Shown piece by piece: positions 26,757-37,875 of a stretch of DNA of 64,000 nt (within the stretch, counting starts at the first letter, position 1; each line of letters starts with the position of its first letter). The translations under genes were made by a program, and so were the position numbers. Source of the DNA: Siphlonurus alternatus (taxonomy: Eukaryota > Arthropoda > Insecta > Ephemeroptera > Siphlonuridae); NCBI GenBank assembly GCA_949825025.1, contig OX463778.1:31441969-31505968 (forward strand), given 5' to 3'. The notes under the pieces are model-generated. The model was given only the letters and a program-made list of their open reading frames with translations. It did not search any database and was not told where the DNA came from.

Positions 26757-29700
26757 ATGGTTGAGGTAATATGCACATGATTTGCATGTATGCATACCAA
26801 GGATTTTCTATACTATAGAAAAACCTTGATGCATACTGTATTATTGTATGGTTTACAGTAATACAGTATAAATATTATGCATAATTATATTATTGTAAAA
26901 AAATGTATGAATAACTGATTTGTATGTATTCTGTTCATACGTCACTAACTTTTAGGATATGAATAAGTATCTTCATAAGCTTCTCACAAGGTTAGTAAAA
27001 CATATAATTGTTTTGATAATATGCATTTATATGCATGCATATACTGCACCGCAGGCGCGGATCCAGCAAAAAATTTCGGGGGGGGTTAGGGGGGGCTAGC
27101 TGCCTCCCCTAACCCCAATGTTAAAAAGAATGGAGTGGGGGAAATGCCTATATTGCCCATGTTAAATCCAAAATTTCGGGGAGTGGGGGGCTGCAGCCCC
27201 CCCCCCCTGGATCCGCGCCTGTACTGCATATATTATACAGAGTACAGTATGCATATACAGTATAAATTATTAATTCCAATGATGTGCTTTTTTCCGTCAT
27301 CAGTACATATACATACGCATCATAAACAAATCCAAGTATAAGCTTTGAAAGAAAAGAGTGAACTCCGCCAGGAGTCGAGACTGGGACCTTTCCATTAATT
27401 GCCTATGTAGATGGATGCTCTTCCAACAATGTAAAGGTTCCAGGCTCGATTCCTGGCAGAGTTCACTCTGTTCTTTCAAAAGCTTATACTTGGATTTGTG
27501 TGATGCGTACCGATGACGGAAAAAGCACATTGGAATTAATTAAACAAACGCCATCTGATAGAGATAATATCTTGTCTATACGGACTTAAAAAAAATCTAA
27601 ATAAGTATTTAATTTGCAAATGCATAATATATTATCATATGATGTAGTGTTAGTATGCATATAATACTGATGTGCAGTATTATACATACGCCGGTACATA
27701 GTTGATATTTATGCACACCTCATATACATGTATTGTACTGTATCATACACTTATTATTGTAATGCATACATAGCAGAAACACTACATAACATCAAGTTCT
27801 AACCAATTTACATTATGCAAAATTATGTTGCATGTAATTATTTTTCTATTGCAGGATTGACGGACTTTACTGTATTCTAATTTCGGACCGTGATGGAGTT
27901 CCTGTACTGAAAGGTATACCTTATATACAGCAAAGTCTTCTACTCGCAATGGTTGTAACAAACCATTGTTTACAATGTCTGTCGCATGAAGCCTTTTTCA
28001 TTGTTAAACATGGGACGACGTAGTGCCTAACTTTGCCACCAAAGCAGAGAACGTAATGGCATTGTTGGCGCTATAGTAGACACATTTTTGGCGCTAGTAG
28101 ACACAACAACTTTCATAATTAACGGTCATTTTCCATAAGTTAACATGTAAATCAACAACCGTCCCATGTTTTTCCTTTCTTGCGACAGACATTACACAAC
28201 AATACTTTGTTTACTATAACAACGAGTAGAAGACTTTGATATACAGTAAATACAATATATGATACTGAAAGAAAGAGCAATTAATGCTCTATGCTTAAAG
28301 TTGTTTGATGTGTTTTCTTCTTGATGTCAGTTCCAATTATGGTGTTCCAGTGTGCACAGAGGATGCGCCAGAGAAGGCTATGCGGACAAGCTTTCTCTCC
28401 ACATTTGGCATCGCCACAGACCAAGGTGGCAAGCTCGGACTTGGCAAGACAAAATCTGTGATCTGCATGTATTCCTCATACCAGGTATGCATAATACTTT
28501 CTTTATATACATAGTCAGAAAAGAAATTATATTGTTTCACATGCAAGTTGTTCTCATCATATATCAGACGAGTGCAAGAAGTTCATACATTATACATATA
28601 TAACACAATGCCATATCTCTAATGGGGTAAGCCAGCAGCATCATTACCCTCAGCTGACCACAAATAAAAAATTAGGGTGGGGGAAATGACTATATTAAAT
28701 AGAATAAAAAATTTATTCAATCTTTTGATTACACAGCATTTTTTAAAAAAAAAATACAGCATAACGTCGTTGTAGCGCTTTTTTGGCCAATCTCACTTCG
28801 TAATACTTCGGATTAATATAGATCATGTCCAAAATAGTCATAATAAAAACAAACAACAAAACACTTAAAAAAAATCACAATACATTATTATGTATTGTCT
28901 TCCTCAAACAATTTGATAAAATTTCCGATTGGCGAAACTAAATTTTTTTTAACACTGTACATAGGACACTTTACCAATAACTTAGTTACTTATTGCTCAT
29001 GCATCCAACATTTGGGGGGGGGGGGGGGGGAGCTGAGGGCCTTCCTGGATCTGTGCCTGTAGACTTCCACATCACTTGATTCTTACATTCTCCACTACTT
29101 GCTTCAGAAATGCTTGTGAATACTCTTTTGCCTTCTACACTCTCTATTACACAAAGTACTTTCTGCTCTTCAAACATTCTGCAATATCACATCCAACCAG
29201 ACCTTTTTTTTTTTTTGGTCTACACAAGGATAATATATAGAAGGATTCCCAAGAAAGGGTCCAAACTGGAGATAAGAGTGTTAACCGATACTAGCAGCTC
29301 TCGCGGTAGATTTTGGAAACAGAGAGGCTGACAAGCGCGCCATCTCTACGTGATAAAAGAACTGAACGTAACATCGTAAAACAATGCTAACTCCGGGTTG
29401 CGAGATCCGAAGTTCGATGGACGATTTACATTATTTTTTATTGCTAGACAACAGCTCAAATCACTGCGAAATGAAAAATATTCTTGCATACCTTATTAAA
29501 TTTCCAGTCTTCTACATGTGTTCTGGATACTCCAAGGCACAAATTTCACTGTCACATAATTTACCGAAATAGCTTGTGTATTTGCAGGATTGCACCTATA
29601 TGCATCACCCACTTATCTATGCTGTATTTAATTTCTGGCGTGATTCTAAAGGACAAAAAGCTCCTTATCGTTAATGGTAATTAAGATTGAAGCTAAAACA

Positions 29701-32700
29701 AAAAAAAATTGCACAATCAAGCCAATTTATTGAGCAAATGGAAGGTAATTAATTGACGTACGTGTTCACGAAAACTTCACAACATAAACATGTGAGCGGA
29801 AGGCTGGCGGCAGCGAGCAGCCGGAGCAGCGCAGCAGAAGAGGGGAGGTAGAGGAGGGAGAGAGGCGGGAAATGTTCTACAGCTGCATGATATTTTGTAA
29901 CATTTATCAAATTTTATTTTCGTATTCTTAACTGCAGCATAACAAAATAACCCTTATAGACAAGCTCTGTTGAATTTGTTTGAATATTAACAAAGTTCAA
30001 TGACTTAATGTGTTTGTATTTGAAGTCTTGTAAATATTTATGTAATTATAGTAATAAAATTATTAAAAAACATTTTTCATTGCAACAAATTTTTTTACTA
30101 CATCATGATCCCGCTCGTTAATTCATTTTGATGCCTTTCATAAAATCGATCGAAGTAAGATGCACACCATAATATTAAGGTCGATTTTCCTACCGATTGC
30201 CATGATAAACTAGCATTATATAATATATTATGGTGAACGGAATTTTTAAAGTCTTTTTCAATTAAAGTTATTTTTCATTTAATGAAATTGACAGTGCACG
30301 TACAAAAATTATAAACATAATATTTTTTTTTTTAGTGAAAAAAATTTTCACTAAAATTTTCATCTTATTTATTACGTTACCATTAAATGGAAAGTGAAAA
30401 TGAGTATCCAAAACACACATATTTATAATTTTTGTGCACTGTCAATTTCATTAAATGAAAAATAACTTTAATTGAAAAAGACTTTAAAAATTCCATTCAC
30501 CATAATACATTATATAATGCTAGTTTATCATGGCAGCCGGTAGGAAAATCGACCTTAATATAGTGTGCATCTTACTTCGATCGATTTTATGAAAGGCATC
30601 AAAATGAATTAACGAGCGGGATCATGATGTAGTAAAAAAAATTGTTGCAATGAAAAATGTTTTTTAATAATTTTATTACTATAATTACATAAATATTTAC
30701 AAGACTTCAAATACAAACACATTAAGTCATTGAACTTTGTTAATATTCAAACAAATTCAACAGAGCTTGTCTATAAGGGTTATTTTGTTATGCTGCAGTT
30801 AAGAATACGAAAATAAAATTTGATAAATGTTACAAAATATCATGCAGCTGTAGAACATTTCCCGCCTCTTTCCCTCCTCTACCTCCCCTCTTCTGCTGCG
30901 CTGCGGCGCTGCTCCGGCTGCTCGCTGCCGCCAGCCTTCCGCTCACATGTTTATGTTGTGAAGTTTTCGTGAACACGTACGTCAATTAATTACCTTCCAT
31001 TTGCTCAATAAATTGGCTTGATTGTGCAATTTTTTTTTGTTTTAGCTTCAATCTTAATTACCATTAACGATAAGGAGCTTTTTGTCCTTTAGAATCACGC
31101 CAGAAATTAAATACAGCATAGATAAGTGGGTGATGCATATAGGTGCAATCCTGCAAATACACAAGCTATTTCGGTAAATTATGTGACAGTGAAATTTGTG
31201 CCTTGGAGTATCCAGAACACATGTAGAAGACTGGAAATTTAATAAGGTATGCAAGAATATTTTTCATTTCGCGGTGATTTGAGCTGTTGTCTAGCAATAA
31301 AAAATAATGTAAATCGTCCATCGAACTTCGGATCTCGCAACCCGGAGTTAGCATTGTTTTACGATGTTACGTTCAGTTCTTTTATCACGTAGAGATGGCG
31401 CGCTTGTCAGCCTCTCTGTTTCCAAAATCTACCGCGAGAGCTGCTAGTATCGGTTAACACTCTTATCTCCCTTCATAACATGGCGGATTCGAATAGAGTG
31501 CGCTCCTGTCTATTTCCTCCATGGGTCTACAGTACCTAATCTTTTCATTCCTTCTACACTACCTTTAAACCTTTTTGCTGTTTGTTCCTTACCCATTCTC
31601 CTAACATGTTAACACCACTAAGCCATGCTACGTTCATATTATACTTGTCAATTATGTTTTCTTTCGCTCCACACTCATTCATATCACCCATGTGTTTCTC
31701 CATCTATCTAGCCTAGTATCATGGCCAACTACATTTAACTTATTTGTATGCTTTGTTTGACATACCTATACCTCAGAACCATACATCAAAGTTGGTATTA
31801 GACAACAGCTCACTGTGACACAACCATTGCCATACTACCCACAATCCTCCTACCAGCACTCACTCTCCTAAAAATCTCTATTGCTACACTTCCGTCCCTC
31901 TGAAATAATTTTTACCCAAATACACAACTTCTTTTTCTTTCACTCGTTCCAGCTTCTCTCCTTTTTTGCATAATTTCTTTGGCCTTGTCACTATCTGTAC
32001 TGCCGAACGCCATCAATTTTGTCTTGCCCAAGTTGATTTTCAGATCCATATGATTCATGCTCACTTCCCATGCAATGGTTGTATCAAACCACTGTTTGTG
32101 AATATTAATTTTTCCAATTATTTAAAAAAAGTAATATTATTATTATTTTATTGTATCTAGTAATTTGCATAATTTTTATAAACAGTAGTAATTTTGCATT
32201 TAATAAGGTAACATAATTAATAAATCAGCAATATCCATTTTTTTTTCCCTCCACTGGACAAACATTAACGTACTCAACAATGGAGTATCGACCTCAATTT
32301 TTTTTTTTTATTATTGCAGAAATGGATAGAGGGTGCTAAGTTATGCTATCCTGATTTTTTTCATATTTTTTTGAACCCGGGGACTATTTTTAAAAAATTG
32401 TTGAAAGTTCTTTTTGTGACGTCACAAGACGCCGCTCCTTAAGAAAAAGATAGGACTTGCCGCCTCGTGACGTCACAAAAAGGACTTTTAATAATTTTTT
32501 AAAAATACTTTCCGGGCTCTAAAAAATCTGAAAAAAATCAAGGTAACATAACTTTTCACCTTTTATCCATTTCTGCAATAAAACAAAATTGAGGTTGATA
32601 CTCCATACTTTGTTTATAAACGAGCAGAAGACTTTAATTGGCGTAAATGTAAGCTTTGATATATCTTTAGAAGCTTAACTAATGATGTTTTCTTGACTAA

Positions 32701-32916
32701 TGACTCCATTGAGGAGACACAAAAGCTACACTAACTATATATAGAACATGTATTTGAGGGTATTTTTACTGCCGGCAGGTGATACAGCTCAACAAGCTGC
32801 CGTTGGTGATAACATTTGTGGCGAGCAACTCTTGCAACACTGGACACGTACTTGCCCTTGAGTCCCAGCTGGAGCCGCTGCTACCAGTGCTACGTGGAGT
32901 TGTGGGGGACACTTGA
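26757..32916 (+). CDS. LAMTOR3: Ragulator subunit LAMTOR3 / MP1 (5 exons, 124 aa)
   Basis: Coding exons: 26757-26765, 26956-26990, 27855-27913, 28351-28484, 32779-32916. All GT-AG, frame kept, 124 codons plus stop, equal to human LAMTOR3. It is a roadblock/LC7-fold protein that pairs with LAMTOR2 on late endosomes/lysosomes, anchors Rag GTPases for mTORC1 and scaffolds MEK1-ERK1. Key blocks: MVEDMNKYLHKLLTRIDGLY, CILISDRDGVPVLKV, RTSFLSTFGIATDQGGKLGL and KLPLVITFVASNSCNTGHVL. The first exon supplies only MVE; I chose it because it has ATG and a GTAATA donor and restores the acidic start seen in relatives. In exon 4 the acceptor at 28350 is used, because the AG at 28330 would shift the frame. 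Intron 4 is 4.3 kb and full of repeats. Confidence 0.93.
27052..27221. mobile_element. G-rich hAT-like MITE in LAMTOR3 intron 2
   Basis: Ends CAGGCGCGGATCCAGC and CTGGATCCGCGCCTG with runs of 8-10 G and matching C. Flanks TACTGCAC and TACTGCAT suggest a decayed 8-bp duplication, although two bases separate the left flank from the element end. Confidence 0.75.
27268..27545. repeat. Long palindrome carrying tRNA-like T-arm sequence
   Basis: The left arm runs from AATTCCAATGATGTGC through AAATCCAAGTATAAGCTTT and AGAGTGAACTCCGCCAGGAG. The right arm is its complement, through GCAGAGTTCACTCTG, AAAAGCTTATACTTGG and GCACATTGGAATT. Near the centre CCAGGCTCGATTCCTGG forms a perfect 5-bp tRNA-type T stem, with D-arm-like TAGATGGATGC before it. 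So a tRNA or SINE fragment appears to be captured in an inverted duplication. It is in LAMTOR3 intron 2. Confidence 0.7.
27920..28252. repeat. Palindromic MITE in LAMTOR3 intron 3
   Basis: Ends ATATACAGCAAAGTCTTC and GAAGACTTTGATATACAG. The arms contain CAATGTCTGTCGCA and TGCGACAGACATT. Fragments of the same arm appear beside Pal-D copies near 32606-32640 and 47525-47580. Confidence 0.75.
28990..29060. mobile_element. Fragment of G-rich hAT-like MITE
   Basis: A run of about 18 G followed by CTGGATCTGTGCCTG, the usual right end of this family. The left end is not recognisable. Confidence 0.5.
29267..31471. mobile_element. 2.2-kb foldback element with about 1-kb arms
   Basis: Arms run about 29267-30318 and 30420-31471 around a loop of roughly 100 bases. 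Ends are GGAGATAAGAGTGTTAACC and GGTTAACACTCTTATCTCC. The arms are almost identical; I saw only scattered single-base differences, such as TCACTGCG against TCACCGCG. Paired 62- and 66-codon frames in opposite orientation are a by-product of the symmetry. No transposase and no clear target duplication. It lies in LAMTOR3 intron 4 and splits a LINE-like region. Confidence 0.88.
31490..32110 (-). mobile_element. Decayed RTE-like LINE reverse transcriptase fragment
   Basis: Minus strand, with shifts, reads LGKTKLMAFGSTDSDKAKEI then a YLG-like block (ELERVKEKEVVYLGKNYF), and further on PTLMYGSEV. The order INxxKTKxM...YLG...LxYGSE is typical of RTE/CR1-type reverse transcriptases. Stops and frameshifts show it is dead. 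Confidence 0.6.
32281..32605. repeat. Pal-D palindromic element, copy in LAMTOR3 intron 4
   Basis: Arms start TGGAGTATCGACCTCAATTT and mirror to AATTGAGGTTGATACTCCA. TTGCAGAAATGGATAGAGGG pairs with a CCATTTCTGCAATAA block. TGACGTCA occurs in each inner stem (32417-32424 and 32468-32475), around GGACTTGCCGCC. A copy of the right part is at about 47190-47400. Confidence 0.8.
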
Positions 32917-33399
32917 TCCCCACTCCCCTCACCCCACCCAGCCACTCACTTCATACCCTAGCTGAGTGCTGGAAGCCAGAGGCAAAGATACCTGATCAAT
33001 GAAATTATGGCAGAGGGGCCATGAAGAATATTGTGATGACAGTTAAAGGACAAATTAATACTATATAAACTTTTCTTTGCAAACAAAGCAATCTGTTATT
33101 TTCTTATTTCTTATGCAATTTCACCAAAAAAGGTCTTCTAAATTTTAAGGGCAAGCTTTATGATAAGGACATTGCAGATATTTTTTCCTCACTACATTTT
33201 TAACTGTCGAGTATCTACAGTATTGATTTGTTTTGGATGTATGGTATGCTGTAATTTAACAAAACAACTTTACTCGAAACCTTAAAATATCATTTTGGTA
33301 ATGGAATTTTCAACATCCTGTATAGTCCCCTTAACATTATCATCAGTTGAGCAGCAAACTTCCTACACTTTATTTAGCATTTATTTATGATCAGGGGAC
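32917..33399. other. LAMTOR3 3' UTR and downstream DNA
   Basis: AT-rich, no gene. No strong AATAAA close to the stop was found. Confidence 0.4.
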
Positions 33400-34550
33400 T
33401 GTACAGTTTTGAGAGTATAAAATTGGAATACATGGGCTAGATAGGAGAAACAATTTTTTTGGCCCATAACTCAGGTAAAAATTAATTCTAGGGAACGACC
33501 TTACCTTCAGGTGTTGGCCAAGTCAAGGGCTACTTACTTTGAGAGAAATTGTTCACATCCAGTCATTTCCACCCCCTGCAGGGGTTTGGTTGGTTTGGTT
33601 ACCAATGGCGGAACTTGTTTTTCAACATTGTTCACAGTGCTCTCTGGGGCTCCTAATACCCAGTCTGCACGCCAGACAGTTAAGTACCGTTTCTTAGCGG
33701 GGCACGTATGTTGTTTGCACAACATTCCCCGGTCTTAATCACCCCAGCGGAGTATAGACAGCCGTAAGCTGCCTTCCTCCTACCAACTCTTTCATCTAGT
33801 AGCCAGTCACACCCATTCCAAGTCGCGAAAAGTCTGCCGTATTCGGGATTTGAACCGGGGACCTCTCGGACGAGAGCCAAGTGTACTAACCACTACACCA
33901 AAGAGCACCTGCAGGGGTGAAAATGTGTTAAAATCAAATCTTGCCCGAAAATTCTAAAAACAGAATTTGAAATAAAAAATATATTTGCAATTTAGTGGTG
34001 AATTTTTAAAGGTTGAAATTACCCTTTTTCATCCTTAAACAACCCTAAAATGATTTATTTTTAATTTTCAGATTTGTGTTTCCCAGCATGATCAAATGTA
34101 TATAAAACGACCAATTAAAATATAAATTCAAGAATTAAGGGTGAAACAACCCCTCCGGCATCCCTCTACTGAAGGCGTCTATTTTTACAAATTTGAATGT
34201 GGGCGGGAACACGAATCTGACAATTAAAAAAAATTTAAATTTAAAATAATTTATTTTAGGGTTGTTTAGGGATGAATCAGGATAGTTTCACCCTTTAAAA
34301 ACTCACCACTAAATACTAAATTGCAAATATTTTTTATTTCAAATTCTCAGTTTTCATAATTTTTGGGCAAGATTTGATTTTAACACATTTTCACTCCTGC
34401 AGGGGGTGGAAATGACTGGGCGTGTAGGTTTGAAGGTAGGTAAGGTTGTACCCTAGAATTATTTTTTTCCTGAGTTATGGGCCAAAAACAGTTTCTCGTA
34501 TCTAACAACCAATGTATTCCAATTTTATACTGTCAAAACTGTACAGTACT
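33400..34550. repeat. 1.1-kb palindromic element interrupted by a SINE
   Basis: Left arm: AAAATTGGAATACATGG, then CCATAACTCAGG and GTCATTTCCACCCCCTGCAG. Right arm mirrors it: CTGCAGGGGGTGGAAATGAC, CCTGAGTTATGGGCC and CAATGTATTCCAATTTT. Inner arms (AAAATCAAATCTTGCCCG and its complement) also pair. The SINE at 33586-33907 lies in the left arm. Confidence 0.8.
33586..33907 (-). mobile_element. tRNA-headed SINE inserted in a palindrome, with target duplication
   Basis: Minus orientation: the head near 33907 contains GTGTAGTGGTTAGTACACTT (box A-like) and GGTCCCCGGTTCAAATCCC (box B-like). The body includes GGCAGCTTACGGCTGTCTAT and the 3' tail is AACCAAACC repeats. Identical flanks CCTGCAGGGGT lie at 33575-33585 and 33908-33918. 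A relative is at 22235-22594. The 3' part recurs on the + strand at about 37298-37475. Confidence 0.87.
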
Positions 34551-35128
34551 GTTTCAGCCACAGCTTTATTGGGAAGAATTCATCTTTAATATGTACAGTA
34601 TATTGTATTCAAACCACTGAACTATATACTATGGAAAGCTAACGCCCGCTCTTCTACACCCTCCGCGCTGAGGCAAAAAAAAGTTTCTCCTCTTACCATC
34701 ACAGCTGATCCCTTAACATGAAATAACGTTGAAAAGGTCTGACCTTCCTACTATAGTGGGAAGAAATCAGCTGGCAGGCAGGTAGAAGCAATCTTTATTT
34801 GCTTCAAATCCTAGTGTGTAGTCTCGCACCCTGATTCAAACATAAAGTTACCATGTAATCTCGTTACTTTCAACACTAGCTTGTTAAGAAGTCTCGAGTA
34901 TCTATATATGCTTGGATTTTTTTTTTTAATTGTATTTTGCTTCATCAAGTAAAATATGCCTATATAATTGATATAATATATTATATAATTATGAAAATAA
35001 TCCCTCAGCACACCCATCTTAACCCAGCAAGCCTCTTATAGACTATATTATAATGCCATACATATATTATATGCATGCTAAATGTTGATCTGTATATTTG
35101 TAATGAACTTGTGATGAAATTGTGACGG
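34551..35128. other. Intergenic DNA
   Basis: AT-rich with no exon, RNA gene or clear repeat boundary that I can support. Confidence 0.4.
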
Positions 35129-35707
35129 TTAAAGTAGAGTCAGCGAGTTGAGTGCGCAGTGCATGACGGGAATGACGTCACGCACTATATATGTGCATAC
35201 GAAAAAGTTACGTCGGCTCCTCAAAAGCTGCGCAGTAGAAATTTATGCAAGTTGCGCAATACGAGCATCTGCTGAAGTTATATAGTGTTGTTGATCCCGT
35301 TGATCCAGTCAGCTGTTAACCCGTAGACCGCAACATTTGAAATGAAAATTGTCCTCGGATTTTGGTATTGTATCAGAATTTTCTCAAAATTTTTATGAAG
35401 GGCTAATAAAAGTTATGACACTTTCTGATTCACCATAATATGTTCTATCTTAGAATATTTTTTAAACACATTTTACGGGAGATTGCGAAAGAAATTAAAG
35501 TTCGAATAAAAAAGAAGCCACGTTTTTCGAGCGTTAGCATGGAGTAGATGGACGAAGTCATCGACTTTTAGACCCAAATGCTCAGAATTTTTACGAAGGA
35601 CGGTCTCAACTGATTTCAGATGCTTATTTATGGTGCTCCAAAGTAACTTTTTACATGCAAGAGAATGAGCTTTACCATCGGTCAATTTTTCGCTCACTCT
35701 ACTTTAA
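35129..35707. mobile_element. TTAA-flanked element with AAAGTAGAGT ends
   Basis: TTAA at 35129-35132 and 35704-35707, with inverted ends AAAGTAGAGTCAGCGAG and CGCTCACTCTACTTT. The interior is unique in this window and contains TGACGTCA at 35173-35180. A 74-codon minus frame at 35473-35697 has no recognised similarity. A piggyBac-type non-autonomous element is the likeliest reading. Confidence 0.7.
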
Positions 35708-37297
35708 TATCATACAAAATAATAGCTCTAAATTTTAAAATAATTTAAAGTTATAAAGATACATTTTATTTAATCATTTAAAATTAAAAAAAAAACTATC
35801 AATCCTGTGTTAGCAAATTAACATACATAACATAATTTGCACTATAAATTACTATAAATCATATACAGAAAATAGTGTGTTGATAAACTTTCAATTTGCA
35901 AACTAATGTTAATTGTTAACTTTAAAAAGTTTCATTGAGTTTGAATTGCACTTGCATCTTCATTACAGTTTTAAAACATTTCTCTTGCATGCACATGTGT
36001 ACATTATTTCTGTTCCACCATGGAAATTACTATTTCTTTTTAAAAAAATTTAAAGTCCTTTGCATGGGTACAAATGAATTTAAGTTAGTTGTACACTATT
36101 TTCTGTTTTAGTGTCAACAGTTGGTTTAACATTTTTATTGTCTAAATCTTTAAATACAAAACAATTATAATACTCTGGTAGCGTACCCTCTATTTATGCA
36201 GTAGGAAGAATAAACAAATAAAATGTCCATCGTGTTACATAGATACGTACTGTTTATTAATTTTCTGTATGTGTAATAATAATAAATTTTTAAATAAATA
36301 AAATTGGTTAAATCATAAAACTTATTTAATCATTTTTTACTGAATCTTGTAATATAAAATAAACTCTCTCTCTCTCTATATATATATTATATATATATAT
36401 ATATTATAACCATCAGTTCTAATAGCGAATGATGCCAAGCTGCAAAAATATGCATTTATAAATTATAGCTGGATAGCAGTATATAGTTTTTAAAAGAAAT
36501 AAAATTAAATTTTCTAACATTATTTTGGCTCATAAAGAGGGGGCTATTAAATTAATTTAATTATTGCTAGTAATAATGATAATAATAAAATATTTTTATC
36601 AAATTTATTGGCATGTAATGGTATAATTAATTAATAATAGGAATCAAAATAATACTGAAAATATTCTGACCTTTTGAAAAAAAAAAAAAAAAAAAAAAAA
36701 AAACAAGTATTAAAAGAAGCGGTAGTAGGTTTCATTATATTTATTTAGCTGCATGCAGATTCAAACAAATTACTGGTATTAGACAAGTAATTACCATCAG
36801 AACTAAAAAGGTGTGCCCCTCTCCTTATGGGATTTAATATAGAAATTTACCAAGTTCAATTCACTGTGAACAGTACACTTGGGGCTTCCATCACATCAAG
36901 TATGTACAATCAGGCATGGATTTAGGAGGGACGAGCTTTATACGTACCCCATCGAGTTAATGAAGGTGGTACAGGGCCTTCATCACTACTTGTTTGTTAA
37001 TTATTTTGCCATAGATTTTGTAAGACCAGTTGCCCCTATTTTTCCCCTTGATCTTTGCATTATAATATAATTATAGAGACCAACATGTGCCTTCACATAG
37101 AACATTCCCAACTTTAATCTTTAGCAAAGTTGTAAAAAAACACAATCAAAATTTAAATTTGACACAATACACAAGTTGAGTGATATAGAGAGAAAAAAAT
37201 ATATCCATAGTCAAAGCTACACTGAGCAATCTTGCCAGAAAACATAAAATTTGAAAAGAAAATTAGATTAATTGTAATTAAATTTCTATTTATACTG
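35708..37297. repeat. AT-rich intergenic DNA with simple repeats
   Basis: Contains a (CT)n-(TA)n microsatellite at about 36363-36410 and a poly-A run at about 36678-36705. No gene seen. Confidence 0.6.
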
Positions 37298-37475
37298 TCT
37301 ATACTCCGCTGGGGTGATTAAGACCGCGGAATGTTGTGCAAACAACATACGTGCCCCGCTAAGAAACTGTACTTAACTGTCTGGCGTGCAGACTGGGTAT
37401 TAGGAGCCCCAGAGAGCACTGTGAACAATGTTGAAAAACAAGTTCCGCCATTGGTAAATAACAAACAACAACAAC
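37298..37475 (+). mobile_element. SINE 3' part
   Basis: ACTCCGCTGGGGTGATTAAG, GTTGTGCAAACAACATACG and ACTGTCTGGCGTGCAGACTG match the 3' half of the SINE at 33586-33907 in the opposite orientation. An ACAACAACAAC tail follows. The tRNA head is missing, as expected for a 5'-truncated retroposition. Confidence 0.75.
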
Positions 37476-37554
37476 AAATTTCTATTCATACTTATCAAGA
37501 GACCAAATGATTGTCATCGATCAGCATATAACACAAGAATTTTAAATACCACAA

Positions 37555-37875
37555 GAATGCACCAAGAAGATGCATGAAACTTTCACTTGCAAGATACATA
37601 TATTATTTTCTTTCACCTGTGCTAATTATTTATCCCCGTTTTTATTGAGATACTGGAATTTGACTTTGTGACGCTACGATGACATTATCTGGCCAACGGA
37701 CCAAGATAGACTTGGTGACGTCATCGTGACATCCAGAGTCAAATTGCAATACCTATCTTGTTAAAAACAAGGGTAAATAATAAAATAAGCACACATGAAA
37801 ATTTATAGTATCAGGCGAAAGAGAATAATTTTATCTTCATTTTATGTTGAAAGTTTCGTGCTTCTTTAATAGGTT
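37555..37875. repeat. Palindromic MITE
   Basis: Outer arms GCATGAAACTTTCAC and GTTGAAAGTTTCGTGC. Inner arms TATTTATCCCCGTTTTTATT and TTAAAAACAAGGGTAAATAA. TGACGTCA occurs at 37716-37723 near the centre. Confidence 0.7.

Noticed and set aside
28305..28514. LAMTOR3 exon 4 frame extended upstream (SSNYGVPV)
   Set aside because: The extension is intron sequence. Only the acceptor at 28350 keeps the phase with exon 3 and restores the family alignment.
29384..31354. Paired 62- and 66-codon frames
   Set aside because: Same reason: they lie in the mirrored arms of the 2.2-kb foldback and show no protein features.
35473..35697. 74-codon minus frame inside a TTAA element
   Set aside because: Too short and without transposase motifs. 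It could be a remnant, but I cannot support a function.
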